Shown: positions 7,378-15,528 of the stretch, piece by piece
How positions within the stretch are numbered: the stretch's first letter is position 1
How the letters are laid out: each line of letters starts with the position of its first letter
Source of the DNA: Amycolatopsis pittospori
Lineage (GTDB): Bacteria > Actinomycetota > Actinomycetes > Mycobacteriales > Pseudonocardiaceae
Length of the DNA stretch: 64,000 bases
Direction: 5' to 3'
Assembly (NCBI RefSeq): GCF_013870525.1
Contig: NZ_JACBXD010000016.1
Location: 1-64,000 of the forward strand
The notes under the pieces: generated by a model
Told to the model about the DNA's origin: nothing
The model's input: only the letters and a program-made list of their open reading frames with translations
The model's database searches: none
Program-made: the position numbers and the translations under genes

Positions 7378-8535
7378 ATGACTCAGACCGCCACCGGACC
7401 ACTGGACGGCGTTCGCGTGATCGACCTCTCGACGGTGGTCATGGGCCCGTACGCGGCGCAGATCCTGGGCGACCTCGGTGCCGACGTGATCAAGATCGAG
7501 TCCCCCGCGGACACCGTGCGGGTGGGCAGGTTCCGGACGACGCCGGGGATGACGCCGCTCAACCTGAACGTGAACCGCAACAAGCGCAGCGTCGCCCTCA
7601 ACCTGAAGGACGAGGAGCAGCGCGAGCAGGCGCTCGAACTGATCGACACGGCCGACGTGCTGATCACGAACATGCGCCCCGGCGCGCTGAGCAGGCTCGG
7701 CATGAACTACGCCGACGTCGCCGCGCGCAACCCCGGCCTGGTCTACGCCCACGCGCAGGGTTTCCGCAGCGACTCCGACCGCGCGGGCCACGCCGCCTAC
7801 GACGAGACCGTGCAGGCCGCGTCCGGCCTGGTCGACGTCGCGAACCGCGCACTGGGCAAGCCGGTCTACCTGCCGACGATCATCGGTGACAAGGTCTCCT
7901 CCCTGACCATCGCCTACACGGTGCTCGCGGCGCTGGTGCACCGCGACAAGACCGGTGAGGGCCAGCGGGTCGAGATCCCGATGACCGACACGCTGATCGC
8001 GTTCAACCTCGTCGAGCACCTGGCCGGGCACGTCTTCGAGCCCGCGGAGAGCCCGACCGGCTTCGGCCCGTCGATGAACCCGGGGCACAAGGCCGTGCAC
8101 ACCAAGGACGGCATGGCCTGCGTGATCCCCTACAACCCGCAGAACTTCCGCGACTTCTTCCAAGCCGCCGGACGGCCGGAACTGGCCGAGGACCCGCGGG
8201 TCAACGGCGACGCGATCGACGGCGCCGACCACGAGGCACTGGCGGAGATGATCGCCGGCTGCGCTCCGGCGCTGACCACCGAAGAGTGGACCGAGGTCTG
8301 CGCGAAGCACAGCATCCCGATGGCCCCGGTCCTGGAACTGGACACCGCGCAGGACGACGAATACGTCCGCGACGGCCACCTGCTCGACGTCGTCGAGCAC
8401 CCGAGCGAGGGCTCGATCCGCACCATCGGCATCCCGGTGCGGTTCTCCGCGACGCCGGGTTCCGTGCGGCGTCTGGCTCCCCTGCCGGGCCAGGACACCG
8501 AAGACGTCCTGCGCGAACTCGCTTCCGTGAACTGA
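7378..8535 (+). CDS. CaiB/BaiF family III CoA-transferase
   Basis: 385 residues, normal length for family III CoA-transferases, which move CoA between carboxylic acids through an aspartyl-CoA intermediate. The N-terminal Rossmann part has LDGVRVIDLSTVVMGPYAAQ and GADVIKIE. The predicted catalytic Asp is Asp171 in IIGDKVSSL. GEGQRVEIPMTDT closes the interlocked-dimer domain. As first gene of the operon it probably activates the pathway's carboxylic acid, or returns CoA from a product. The substrate is not readable; the order of neighbours favours a short or branched acid. Confidence 0.92.
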   Translation: MTQTATGPLDGVRVIDLSTVVMGPYAAQILGDLGADVIKIESPADTVRVGRFRTTPGMTPLNLNVNRNKRSVALNLKDEEQREQALELIDTADVLITNMRPGALSRLGMNYADVAARNPGLVYAHAQGFRSDSDRAGHAAYDETVQAASGLVDVANRALGKPVYLPTIIGDKVSSLTIAYTVLAALVHRDKTGEGQRVEIPMTDTLIAFNLVEHLAGHVFEPAESPTGFGPSMNPGHKAVHTKDGMACVIPYNPQNFRDFFQAAGRPELAEDPRVNGDAIDGADHEALAEMIAGCAPALTTEEWTEVCAKHSIPMAPVLELDTAQDDEYVRDGHLLDVVEHPSEGSIRTIGIPVRFSATPGSVRRLAPLPGQDTEDVLRELASVN

Positions 8536-8544
8536 GGAAGAACC

Positions 8545-9312
8545 ATGAGCACCAACGAAGTAAGGACCGAACGGGTCGGCACCACGCTGCTGATCACGAT
8601 CGACCGGCCGCGGGCGCGCAACGCGGTGAACGCCGCCGTCGCCGCCGGCCTGGCCGAAGCACTCGACCTGCTGGAGACCGATCCCGCGCTGCGGGCCGGC
8701 GTCCTGACCGGCGCGGACGGCTCGTTCAGCGCCGGGATGGACCTCAAGGCCGCGCTGAAGGGCGAATCGCCCGAGATCCCCGGTCGCGGATTCGGCGGGC
8801 TGACCGAGGCCGAGTCGTCCAAGCCCCTGATCGCCGCCGTCGAAGGCTGGGCGATGGGCGGCGGATTCGAACTGGCGCTGGGCTGCGACCTGATCGTCGC
8901 CGCCGAGGACGCGAAGTTCGGGCTGCCCGAGGTGAAGCGCGGTCTGATCGCCGCCGGCGGTGGCGTGATCCGGCTGCCGAAGCGGATCCCGCACCACCTG
9001 GCGATGGAGTTCCTGCTCACCGGCGAGCCGATCGGCGCCGAACGCGCCGGACGACTGGGCCTGGTGAACCGGGTCGTCCCGGCGGGCGAGGCCGCGGCCG
9101 TCGCACTGCAACTCGCCGAGCAGGTCGCCGCCAACGCTCCCCTGGCGCTGGCCCTGGTCAAGAAGATCGTCCGCGCCGCCGACGGCGTCCCGGACGCGCA
9201 AGCGTTTGCCACCCAGCGTTCGGAGATGCCGGCGCTGATGAAGTCCGCCGACGTCCGCGAGGGCATGCAGGCCTTCGCCGAGCGCCGGACTCCACAGTGG
9301 ACTGGTGAGTGA
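8545..9312 (+). CDS. Enoyl-CoA hydratase (crotonase family)
   Basis: 255 residues. The oxyanion-hole segments are FSAGMDLK (about 61-68) and AMGGGFELALGCD. Both hydratase glutamates are present: Glu109 in GGGFEL and Glu129 in GLPEV, matching the Glu pair of rat mitochondrial enoyl-CoA hydratase, so true hydration of a 2,3-unsaturated acyl-CoA is likely. It begins 9 bases after the CoA-transferase with an AGGAAG ribosome site and ends one base before the next ATG. In the operon it would supply the 3-hydroxy intermediate. Confidence 0.93.
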   Translation: MSTNEVRTERVGTTLLITIDRPRARNAVNAAVAAGLAEALDLLETDPALRAGVLTGADGSFSAGMDLKAALKGESPEIPGRGFGGLTEAESSKPLIAAVEGWAMGGGFELALGCDLIVAAEDAKFGLPEVKRGLIAAGGGVIRLPKRIPHHLAMEFLLTGEPIGAERAGRLGLVNRVVPAGEAAAVALQLAEQVAANAPLALALVKKIVRAADGVPDAQAFATQRSEMPALMKSADVREGMQAFAERRTPQWTGE

Positions 9313-9313
9313 G

Positions 9314-10060
9314 ATGAAGCAGCAAGAAGTTCTCCAGCACGTGACCACCCCGCTCACGAACCCGGCGTACGCGCCGGTGGTGCCCCGGTTCACCGACCGC
9401 GAGTACCTGAACATCGTCTATCGCACCGACGCCGACGCCCTGCGCGCCGTCGTCCCGGAGCCCCTGGAAATCGACGAGCCGTTGGTGCGGTTCGAGGTCA
9501 TGAAGATGGGCGACGTCAGCGGCTACGGGCCCTACACCGAGTCCGGCCAGGCGATCCCGGTGAGCTTCGAGGGCGAGCGCGGCGAGTACCTGCACGCGAT
9601 GTACCTCGACAACTTCCCGGCCACCGCGTCCGGCCGCGAGATCAGCGCCTACCCGAAGACCATCGGCTCGCCCAAGCTGTTCGCCGAGAACGGCGCGCTC
9701 GTCGGCACGCTCGACTACGGCAGCCAGCGCGTCGCGACCGCGACCATGGGGTACAAGCACCATCGGCTGGACGTCCGCGAGGCCGAAGCGCAGATCACCG
9801 TGCCGACGTTCATGCTCAAGACCATCCCGGACTACGACGGTTCGCCCCGCGTCTTCGAACTGGTCCGCACCGAGATCACCGACGTGGTGATCATCCAGGC
9901 GTGGACCGGACCCGCGCGGCTGCAACTGTTCCAGCACGTCCTGGCACCGCTCGCCGATCTCCCGGTGCTGGAGATCGTCTCCGCGAGCCACATCCTCACC
10001 GACCTGACGCTCGCTCCGGTCAAGCCGGTCTTCGACTACCTGAAGGGAGCACGGTCATGA
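9314..10060 (+). CDS. adc: Acetoacetate-decarboxylase-family protein
   Basis: 248 residues, close to Clostridium acetobutylicum acetoacetate decarboxylase over the whole length (GREISAYPK, TLDYGSQRVATATMGYKH, IPDYDGSPR, AWTGPARLQLF, VSASHIL). With the ATG at 9314 the Schiff-base lysine falls at Lys115, the clostridial number, which supports this start over the GTG at 9305. The neighbouring Lys116, which in the clostridial enzyme lies beside the reactive lysine, is Thr here. Glu76 (YTESGQ) is kept. It should decarboxylate a 3-keto acid to a ketone and CO2. The surrounding acyl-CoA enzymes suggest that the keto acid is made by the same operon. Confidence 0.9.
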   Translation: MKQQEVLQHVTTPLTNPAYAPVVPRFTDREYLNIVYRTDADALRAVVPEPLEIDEPLVRFEVMKMGDVSGYGPYTESGQAIPVSFEGERGEYLHAMYLDNFPATASGREISAYPKTIGSPKLFAENGALVGTLDYGSQRVATATMGYKHHRLDVREAEAQITVPTFMLKTIPDYDGSPRVFELVRTEITDVVIIQAWTGPARLQLFQHVLAPLADLPVLEIVSASHILTDLTLAPVKPVFDYLKGARS

Positions 10061-10986
10061 CTTTTCGTACCGCCGCGGTGATCGGCGCGGGCACGATCGG
10101 CCTCTCGTGGACGGCGTTGTTCGCCTCGCACGGGATGGACGTCCGGGTCTCGGACCTGCGGCCGGACCTCGCCGACGCCGTCGGCGACGCCCTGGAGGCG
10201 TTCGCCCCGCATCTCGGCCGGGACGCCGCGGACCTCGCCGCTCGCGTCCACCTCGCCGGTGATGTCGCCGAGGCCGTCCGGCACGCGGATGTCGTGCAGG
10301 AGAACGGACCCGAGGACGTCGAGTTCAAGAAGGACCTGTTCGCGACCCTGGTCCGCGAGGCTCCGTCGCACGCGCTGCTGCTCAGTTCGTCGTCGGCGAT
10401 CCCCTCGACGGCGTTCGCGACGGACCTCGACGACGCCTCGCGAGTCCTGATCGGTCACCCGTTCAACCCGCCGCATCTGATCCCGCTGGTCGAGGTCGTG
10501 CCCGGTGAGCGCACGAGTGCCGAGTCGGTGGACCGCGCCGTCGAGTTCTACCGGTTCGTCGGCCGCACCCCGGTGGTGGAGCGCAAGGAGATCCCCGGGT
10601 TCGTCGGCAACAGGCTGCAGAACGCGCTGAGCCGCGAGGCGATCTACCTGGTGGAACAGGGCGTCGTTTCACCGTCCGAGGTGGACGCCGTGATGACGAA
10701 CTCGCTCGGGATCCGCTGGTCGACCGTCGGGCCGTTCCTCGGCTCGCATCTGGGTGGCGGCCCCGGTGGCTACCGGCATATGGCCGAGCACATCGGCAAG
10801 TCGATGAAGAAGATGTGGGCCGGCCTCGGCCGGCCCTCGCAGACCCCGGAAGAACAAGAACGGCTCATCGAAGCCGTGGAATCCGCTTACGGCTCCTCCA
10901 CGTACTCGGAACTCGCCGAGGCGCGCGACCGCAAGCAGCTCGCGGTGCTGTCCGCTCTGGACAACGCCGTCAAGGAGGAGAACTGA
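10057..10986 (+). CDS. 3-hydroxyacyl(-CoA)/L-carnitine-dehydrogenase-like NAD enzyme
   Basis: 309 residues, a two-domain 3HCDH-fold dehydrogenase of the short lambda-crystallin/carnitine-dehydrogenase branch. The NAD motif is VIGAGTIGLSW (about 8-18), the catalytic region is SSSSAIPST then GHPFNPPHLIPLVEVV with the His and Glu of the family, and EIPGFVGNRLQNA begins the C-terminal helical domain. This branch commonly oxidises free 3-hydroxy acids rather than CoA esters, which would suit delivery of a free 3-keto acid to the decarboxylase encoded just upstream (4-nt ATGA overlap). CoA or free-acid preference is an inference. Confidence 0.87.
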   Translation: MTFRTAAVIGAGTIGLSWTALFASHGMDVRVSDLRPDLADAVGDALEAFAPHLGRDAADLAARVHLAGDVAEAVRHADVVQENGPEDVEFKKDLFATLVREAPSHALLLSSSSAIPSTAFATDLDDASRVLIGHPFNPPHLIPLVEVVPGERTSAESVDRAVEFYRFVGRTPVVERKEIPGFVGNRLQNALSREAIYLVEQGVVSPSEVDAVMTNSLGIRWSTVGPFLGSHLGGGPGGYRHMAEHIGKSMKKMWAGLGRPSQTPEEQERLIEAVESAYGSSTYSELAEARDRKQLAVLSALDNAVKEEN

Positions 10987-12167
10987 TGGAAGACCAGCTG
11001 ACCGCCGACTTCTACGACTACGAAGCCCTGCTGCCGGACGAGGAGCGCAAGCTTCTGCTCAAGGCACGCGACTTCATGCGCACCGAGGTCAAGCCGCTCG
11101 TGAACGAGTACTGGGCGAAGGGCGAGTTCCCGCACGAGCTCGTCGGCAAGTTCCGCGAACAGGGCCTCGCCGGACTGCCCTACGAAGGCTACGGCGAGCA
11201 CCTGCCGGCCACCAGCCACCTGCTCAGCGGCATGATGGCGATGGAGATGACCCGCACGGACCCTTCCGTGGCCACGTTCTTCGGTGTCCACAACGGACTC
11301 GCGATGTACAGCATCTACTCCGGCGGCGACCAGGAACAGCGCGACCGCTGGCTCCCGTCGATGGCGGCGATGGACAAGATCGGCGCGTTCGCGATGACCG
11401 AGCCGCTCGGCGGTTCCGACGTCGCGGGTGGCATGCGCACCACCGCCAAGCGGGACGGCGACACCTGGATCCTGAACGGCGCCAAGAAGTGGATCGGGAA
11501 CGCGACCTTCGCCGACCTGGTCATCGTCTGGGCCCGCGACGAGGAAGACAACAACGTCAAGGGTTTCGTGGTCGAGAAGGACTCTCCCGGATTCGTCCCG
11601 GTCAAGATCGAGAACAAGTTCGCGTTCCGGATCGTGGAGAACGCGGAGATCACCCTCACCGACGTCCGGGTGCCGGAGGCCAACCGGCTCCAGGGCATCG
11701 ACTCCTTCCGCGACGTCGCCGAGATCCTGCGCGCGACCCGCGGTGGCGTGGCCTGGCAGGGATTGGGCGTGATGATCGGCGCCTACGAACTCGCGCTGGA
11801 CTACGCCAAGGAGCGCGAGCAGTTCGGCCGTCCGATCGCACGGTTCCAGATGGTGCAGGACATGCTGGTGAAGAGCCTCGGCAACATCACCGCGTCGTGG
11901 GGCATGCTCGTGCAGCTCGCCCGGTTGCAGGACGCCGGTATCTTCAAGGACGAGCACTCGTCGCTGGCCAAGGCGTTCGTGACCTCGCGGATGCGAGAGG
12001 TCGTCGCTTGGGGCCGCGAGATCTTCGGCGGCAACGGGATCGTGCTGGACAACGACATCATGCGGTTCTTCACCGACGCCGAGGCGATCTACTCGTTCGA
12101 AGGCACCCGGGAGATGAACACCCTGATCGTCGGGAAGGCCATCACCGGCCAGAGCGCCTTCGTATGA
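10986..12167 (+). CDS. Acyl-CoA dehydrogenase (glutaryl-CoA-dehydrogenase-like)
   Basis: 393 residues. FAD/acyl-CoA binding motifs AMTEPLGGSDVAGG and WIGNATFADL lie in the middle beta domain. The C-terminal helical domain ends FEGTREMNTLIVGKAITG, where Glu372 aligns with the catalytic base of glutaryl-CoA dehydrogenase. The flavoenzyme forms the alpha-beta double bond of an acyl-CoA; some relatives also decarboxylate glutaryl-CoA. It starts in a TGATG junction with the preceding gene and is the last gene of the operon, followed by a strong hairpin. Confidence 0.92.
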   Translation: MEDQLTADFYDYEALLPDEERKLLLKARDFMRTEVKPLVNEYWAKGEFPHELVGKFREQGLAGLPYEGYGEHLPATSHLLSGMMAMEMTRTDPSVATFFGVHNGLAMYSIYSGGDQEQRDRWLPSMAAMDKIGAFAMTEPLGGSDVAGGMRTTAKRDGDTWILNGAKKWIGNATFADLVIVWARDEEDNNVKGFVVEKDSPGFVPVKIENKFAFRIVENAEITLTDVRVPEANRLQGIDSFRDVAEILRATRGGVAWQGLGVMIGAYELALDYAKEREQFGRPIARFQMVQDMLVKSLGNITASWGMLVQLARLQDAGIFKDEHSSLAKAFVTSRMREVVAWGREIFGGNGIVLDNDIMRFFTDAEAIYSFEGTREMNTLIVGKAITGQSAFV

Positions 12168-12180
12168 CCTGACCGACCTT

Positions 12181-12231
12181 CCGTGAAGGCCTCCTTCACT
12201 ACCTTGAGGGTAGGGAAGGAGGCCTTCACGG
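12181..12231. terminator. Bidirectional terminator hairpin with 17-bp arms
   Basis: The arms 12181-12197 and 12215-12231 are perfect complements (CCGTGAAGGCCTCCTTC), with an inner CTACC/GGTAG stem. It fills the gap between the convergent acyl-CoA dehydrogenase and metallopeptidase genes, so it can end both transcripts. Confidence 0.85.
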
Positions 12232-12232
12232 A

Positions 12233-13702
12233 CTAGCGGTACTTCTCGCCGCAGGTCTCCTGGTTTCCGGAGGAGAAGCCGTCCCGGAAAGCGGCGACCC
12301 TGGCGAAGCCCGCCGGGAGCGTCCGGCCGCGGACGTCGGCGGCGATCAGGCTGTTCTGCGTCAGCATCTCGGCGACGGCCTCGTCGAGGTCGCCGGGCGA
12401 CAACGTGAGCGACCCGCGTTTACCGTCCACGATGGTCGATGCCCAGAACCCGGTGAGGCACGCCGTGCGCTGCGCGGCCACCGGGCCGTCGAGCCGGAAT
12501 CCGCCCTCCTGCTGGACGGCGAGCGTGTAGCGCGACGCGACCTCGGCGAACGCGGCGAAGTCGCCGATGCCTCGCGGGGATCCCCTGCGCGGCGGCGTGC
12601 CGATACGGACGAGACCGTCGAGGTCGAGGTTGATCTGGTTGGACTCCGAGCAGTAGGACGCCAGAGCGTCCTCCACCGTGACACCACAGGCCGCGCCGGT
12701 GGTCAGCGTCGGCGGGGTCGCCGCGAGCCGGAAAGCCTGCCGGAGACTGGCGGTGAGGTCCGTCAGGGCATCGCGATCGTCGAGCCGGACGTTCACCGCC
12801 GCCGCCTCCTCGTTCGCCGCGGCCGAACCGAACCCGCCCTGGGTGCTGCGGCCCTCGACCTCCCGCTCGTCGATCATCGCGCACCGGGCCGGTCCGTCGG
12901 TGAAGCCGAACTGGAACGCGGAAACGCGGTCGAAAGCGTTGCCGTGAGCACCGTCGTCGTCGAAGGCGACGCCGGCCGAGTCGCGGATCTGGAACAACGC
13001 GGTGAGCACTTCGTTGAGCCCGCGTCCGGTCGACACCTGGAACATCGGCGACTTGCCCTCGGCGACCCACCGGAGATACGAGCCGGTGTAGCAGTCGGCC
13101 TGTTGTTCCTTGACGATCGAGGGCGTGGCCCCCGGCAGGCCCAGCCGGAACTGGACGGCGTGGCCGATCTCGTGGGCGAGCACGGCCATCACCGCCGCCG
13201 AACCGATGGAGTCGTTGAGCATGGGCAGCAATTCGCCGCGATCCCACGCGACGACGTCGTCCGCCGAACAGTAGAACGCGTTCACCAGCCCGGCCGTGGA
13301 CGCCCCGCAGATCACCCGGCCGCGGCCCGCCGAATCATAGGAAACGAGGTTGGCCAGCGGCCGGAACTCGCGTTTGAAGACCGCCGGCAGGTGTTCCTGC
13401 CAGTAACGCTGGACATCGGCGACGGCGTTGGCCGCGAGTTGGTCGATCTCGCCGTCGTCCCCGCCGGTGACCGGAAGGCCCGCGTCGAGCACACCGGGCT
13501 TGAGGCCACTGGGCCCGTCGGTGATCGCGAGCCCGGCGACCCGGGTGGGGTCCACCGGTTGTGCCACTCCCCCTACTGTCGCGGCACAACCGGTGAGGAA
13601 CAGGGACACGCTCGCCACGATCGCCCAGCCGGACCGACGCTTCGCACCGGCGGCGACGAGCGGCGCAAATCGTTTACGAAACACGACTCTTCTCCCCTGC
13701 AC
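12233..13702 (-). CDS. Neutral zinc metallopeptidase lipoprotein
   Basis: 489 residues from GTG 13702. Shorter starts a few codons in are possible, since the N-region before the membrane segment is long. A lipobox LTGC puts the lipidated Cys near residue 39. The zinc signature is AHEIGHAVQ (HExxH), with the third ligand probably the Glu of KEQQADCYTG, as in YpfJ-type putative neutral zinc peptidases. It acts at the outer face of the membrane. A C-terminal half of about 250 residues resembles no domain I know and has several Cys. No inhibitor or partner is adjacent. Confidence 0.85.
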   Translation of the reverse strand: MQGRRVVFRKRFAPLVAAGAKRRSGWAIVASVSLFLTGCAATVGGVAQPVDPTRVAGLAITDGPSGLKPGVLDAGLPVTGGDDGEIDQLAANAVADVQRYWQEHLPAVFKREFRPLANLVSYDSAGRGRVICGASTAGLVNAFYCSADDVVAWDRGELLPMLNDSIGSAAVMAVLAHEIGHAVQFRLGLPGATPSIVKEQQADCYTGSYLRWVAEGKSPMFQVSTGRGLNEVLTALFQIRDSAGVAFDDDGAHGNAFDRVSAFQFGFTDGPARCAMIDEREVEGRSTQGGFGSAAANEEAAAVNVRLDDRDALTDLTASLRQAFRLAATPPTLTTGAACGVTVEDALASYCSESNQINLDLDGLVRIGTPPRRGSPRGIGDFAAFAEVASRYTLAVQQEGGFRLDGPVAAQRTACLTGFWASTIVDGKRGSLTLSPGDLDEAVAEMLTQNSLIAADVRGRTLPAGFARVAAFRDGFSSGNQETCGEKYR

Positions 13703-13853
13703 CCTGGCGTCCAGGCCTTCTGGAACTCCCTTACGCCACCGACACGGACGGCGACTCGATGCGGTTCAAAAGAATCTTGGGGATTTTGCGGGACTCACGT
13801 GCCCGGACGCCGGGCCCGGCACCCGAGTGGCCAGGGAACCCTCGGGGCGAGTG

Positions 13854-13904
13854 GGTCGTGAGTGGCGTTTCGGGTTATGGAGGGGTAAGGCAACCGTGTC
13901 GGGG
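13854..13904 (+). repeat. Dispersed repeat, copy A (GTGAGTGG...GGGGTAAGGCAA family)
   Basis: About 50 bp that aligns with two copies near 61.5-61.7 kb. Shared blocks are TCGTGAGTGG, TAT/TTAT-N-GAGGGGTAAGGCAA and a G/T-rich tail. It lies in the 450-bp spacer between the LCP gene and the peptidase gene, with no coding sense of its own. Confidence 0.6.
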
Positions 13905-13987
13905 TCGTGGTCGCTCCTGCGCCTACATTCTCCTGGTGGTGATGGCGGCCTGGCTGTGACGTCGATGCCCGGTCGTGAAGTACAGGC

Positions 13988-14130
13988 GTGACTCGCGTGC
14001 TCAGGCCCGTGACTCGCGTGTCTGGATGCCGCACTCGTGTGTGCGGAGTCCGAGCACGCGAGTTCCGTCTTCAAGCACGCGAGATACGGACCTGAGCACG
14101 CGAGATACGGGCCTGAGCACGCGAGTGCGG
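13988..14130. repeat. Cluster of 21-bp repeats and a 20-bp inverted repeat
   Basis: Three tandem units beginning (G/A)AGCACGCGAG start at 14073, 14094 and 14115 with a 21-bp period, and a related unit is at 14052. Inverted copies start at 13991 and 14011. The 20 bases at 13991-14010 are the exact complement of 14107-14126. This can fold into a long stem or cruciform. The rest of the 13703-14151 gap shows no convincing gene. Confidence 0.75.
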
Positions 14131-14151
14131 TGACAGCTCACCTTCACGGCC

Positions 14152-15390
14152 TCAGTTCACGCAGCCGGGGAGCGCATCGGCCGGCGGAGGCGTGGCGGAA
14201 GAGGAAGGCGGCGCGGACACGGAAGAGGTGGCCGCGACCGGCTTGATCCCGATGCCGCCGGTCGGCTCCCCCACCGCGGCGACCGTCGTCGAAGTGAGCG
14301 CGGTCTTCACGAACGCCCGGACCTCCGCCGGATCCACCTTGACGGCGTCGCCGTCGGAGGGCGTCGGCAGGGAAAGGCTCTGGACCGGGATGGTCTGGAA
14401 CTTCAGCGCGCCCGAGCTCATCCCCCGCAGTTGCTGCGCGAAGCTCACCACGTCCCAGCCGCGGTCGAGTACGACCGAACCCTGGATCGCGCCGACCAGG
14501 GAGCTCAGCCTCGTGGGGTCGGTGAACGTGCCGGCGTCCAGCATCGTCTTGGCCATACTCGAAAGGAACGCCTGCTGCCGCGCGATGCGGTCGAGGTCGC
14601 TGGGCAGTCCGTGCCGCTGTCGTACGAAGGCGAGCGCCTGCGCCCCGGAGAGCAGCTGCTTGCCCGCCGGGAACGAGGCCCCGGAGAACTTGTCCTGCAC
14701 CGGCTCCTTGAGACAGACCTCGACACCGCCGACGGCCTCGCTCAGCGCGGCGAACCCGGCCAGGTTGACCGCGGCGTAGTGGTTGATGGAAAGGCCGGTG
14801 AACTGCTCGATCGTCTGGATCGTGAGTTTGGCACCCGCTTCGTTGGCCTTGACCTCCAGCTGTGCGCCGGTCAGCCCCTGTGCCCGCAGCGAGTTCATCG
14901 CGGCGTTCTTGCCGCGGCTGTACGCCGAGTTGATCTTGTGCTTGCCGAGCCCGCCCGCGATGTCCACATAGGAATCGCGCGGGATGGAGATGGCCGTGGC
15001 CGCCGCACCGCCGGCCGGGATATGGACCACGATCATGGTGTCGGTGGTGTCACCGCCGGCGTCACCGGCTCCGGCGTGCAACGCGTCGAGGACGTTCTGC
15101 GGCAACGGGTTCCCGTAGGCGTCGGTACGCGAGTCGATTCCGACGAGCAGGATGTTCTGCGCCACCTTCAGTGGTTCACCCGCCGGGCCGTCGGGGACCT
15201 GGGCCGTGGGCGCGATGACGTCGGCCGTGACGATGCCTTCGTCCAAACGGCTCAACTGGGCCCACGCGTAACCCGTGACCCCCAGCACGACCGTCGACAC
15301 CAGACCCACTGCGACGCGGCCGCCGATCCGCCGTCCTCGCGACGTGAGCAGCACGACCCTCTCCCCGCTTCCGAATGATTCCCCCGACAT
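14152..15390 (-). CDS. LytR-CpsA-Psr (LCP) family cell-wall ligase
   Basis: 412 residues. A short cytoplasmic N-terminus (basic RGRRIGGR) precedes one TM helix (about 27-48) and an extracytoplasmic LCP domain. The motifs are NILLVGIDSRTD, GGDTTDTMIVVHIP, AISIPRDSYVDIAG, KINSAYSRG and VRQRHGLPSDLDRIARQQ, with the Asp and Arg residues used to bind the polyprenyl pyrophosphate donor. LCP enzymes attach secondary polymers (arabinogalactan or teichoic-type) to peptidoglycan. The C-terminus is a Pro/Ser-rich tail. The nearby DprE2-like gene fits cell-wall polysaccharide work. Confidence 0.92.
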   Translation of the reverse strand: MSGESFGSGERVVLLTSRGRRIGGRVAVGLVSTVVLGVTGYAWAQLSRLDEGIVTADVIAPTAQVPDGPAGEPLKVAQNILLVGIDSRTDAYGNPLPQNVLDALHAGAGDAGGDTTDTMIVVHIPAGGAAATAISIPRDSYVDIAGGLGKHKINSAYSRGKNAAMNSLRAQGLTGAQLEVKANEAGAKLTIQTIEQFTGLSINHYAAVNLAGFAALSEAVGGVEVCLKEPVQDKFSGASFPAGKQLLSGAQALAFVRQRHGLPSDLDRIARQQAFLSSMAKTMLDAGTFTDPTRLSSLVGAIQGSVVLDRGWDVVSFAQQLRGMSSGALKFQTIPVQSLSLPTPSDGDAVKVDPAEVRAFVKTALTSTTVAAVGEPTGGIGIKPVAATSSVSAPPSSSATPPPADALPGCVN

Positions 15391-15528
15391 CGAGGATCAC
15401 CGCGTTAGCTGGGAATTACCTGAGAAAGCTGTCATGACTGGGTCTTAAAGCCCGTTCGGCCCAGCGAAAGTGATCAAGGAGACAGCCGTTCGCGACACCG
15501 TGTGCCGACTCGCTCGCGCTGCGCTCCC

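Noticed and set aside
7336..9414. A 692-residue minus-strand frame across the operon
   Set aside because: It lies antisense to two confirmed enzymes and shows low-complexity Val/Asp/Arg composition typical of shadow frames.
13988..14130. A CRISPR array
   Set aside because: Units are 21 bp and abut without spacers, some are inverted, and no cas gene is present.
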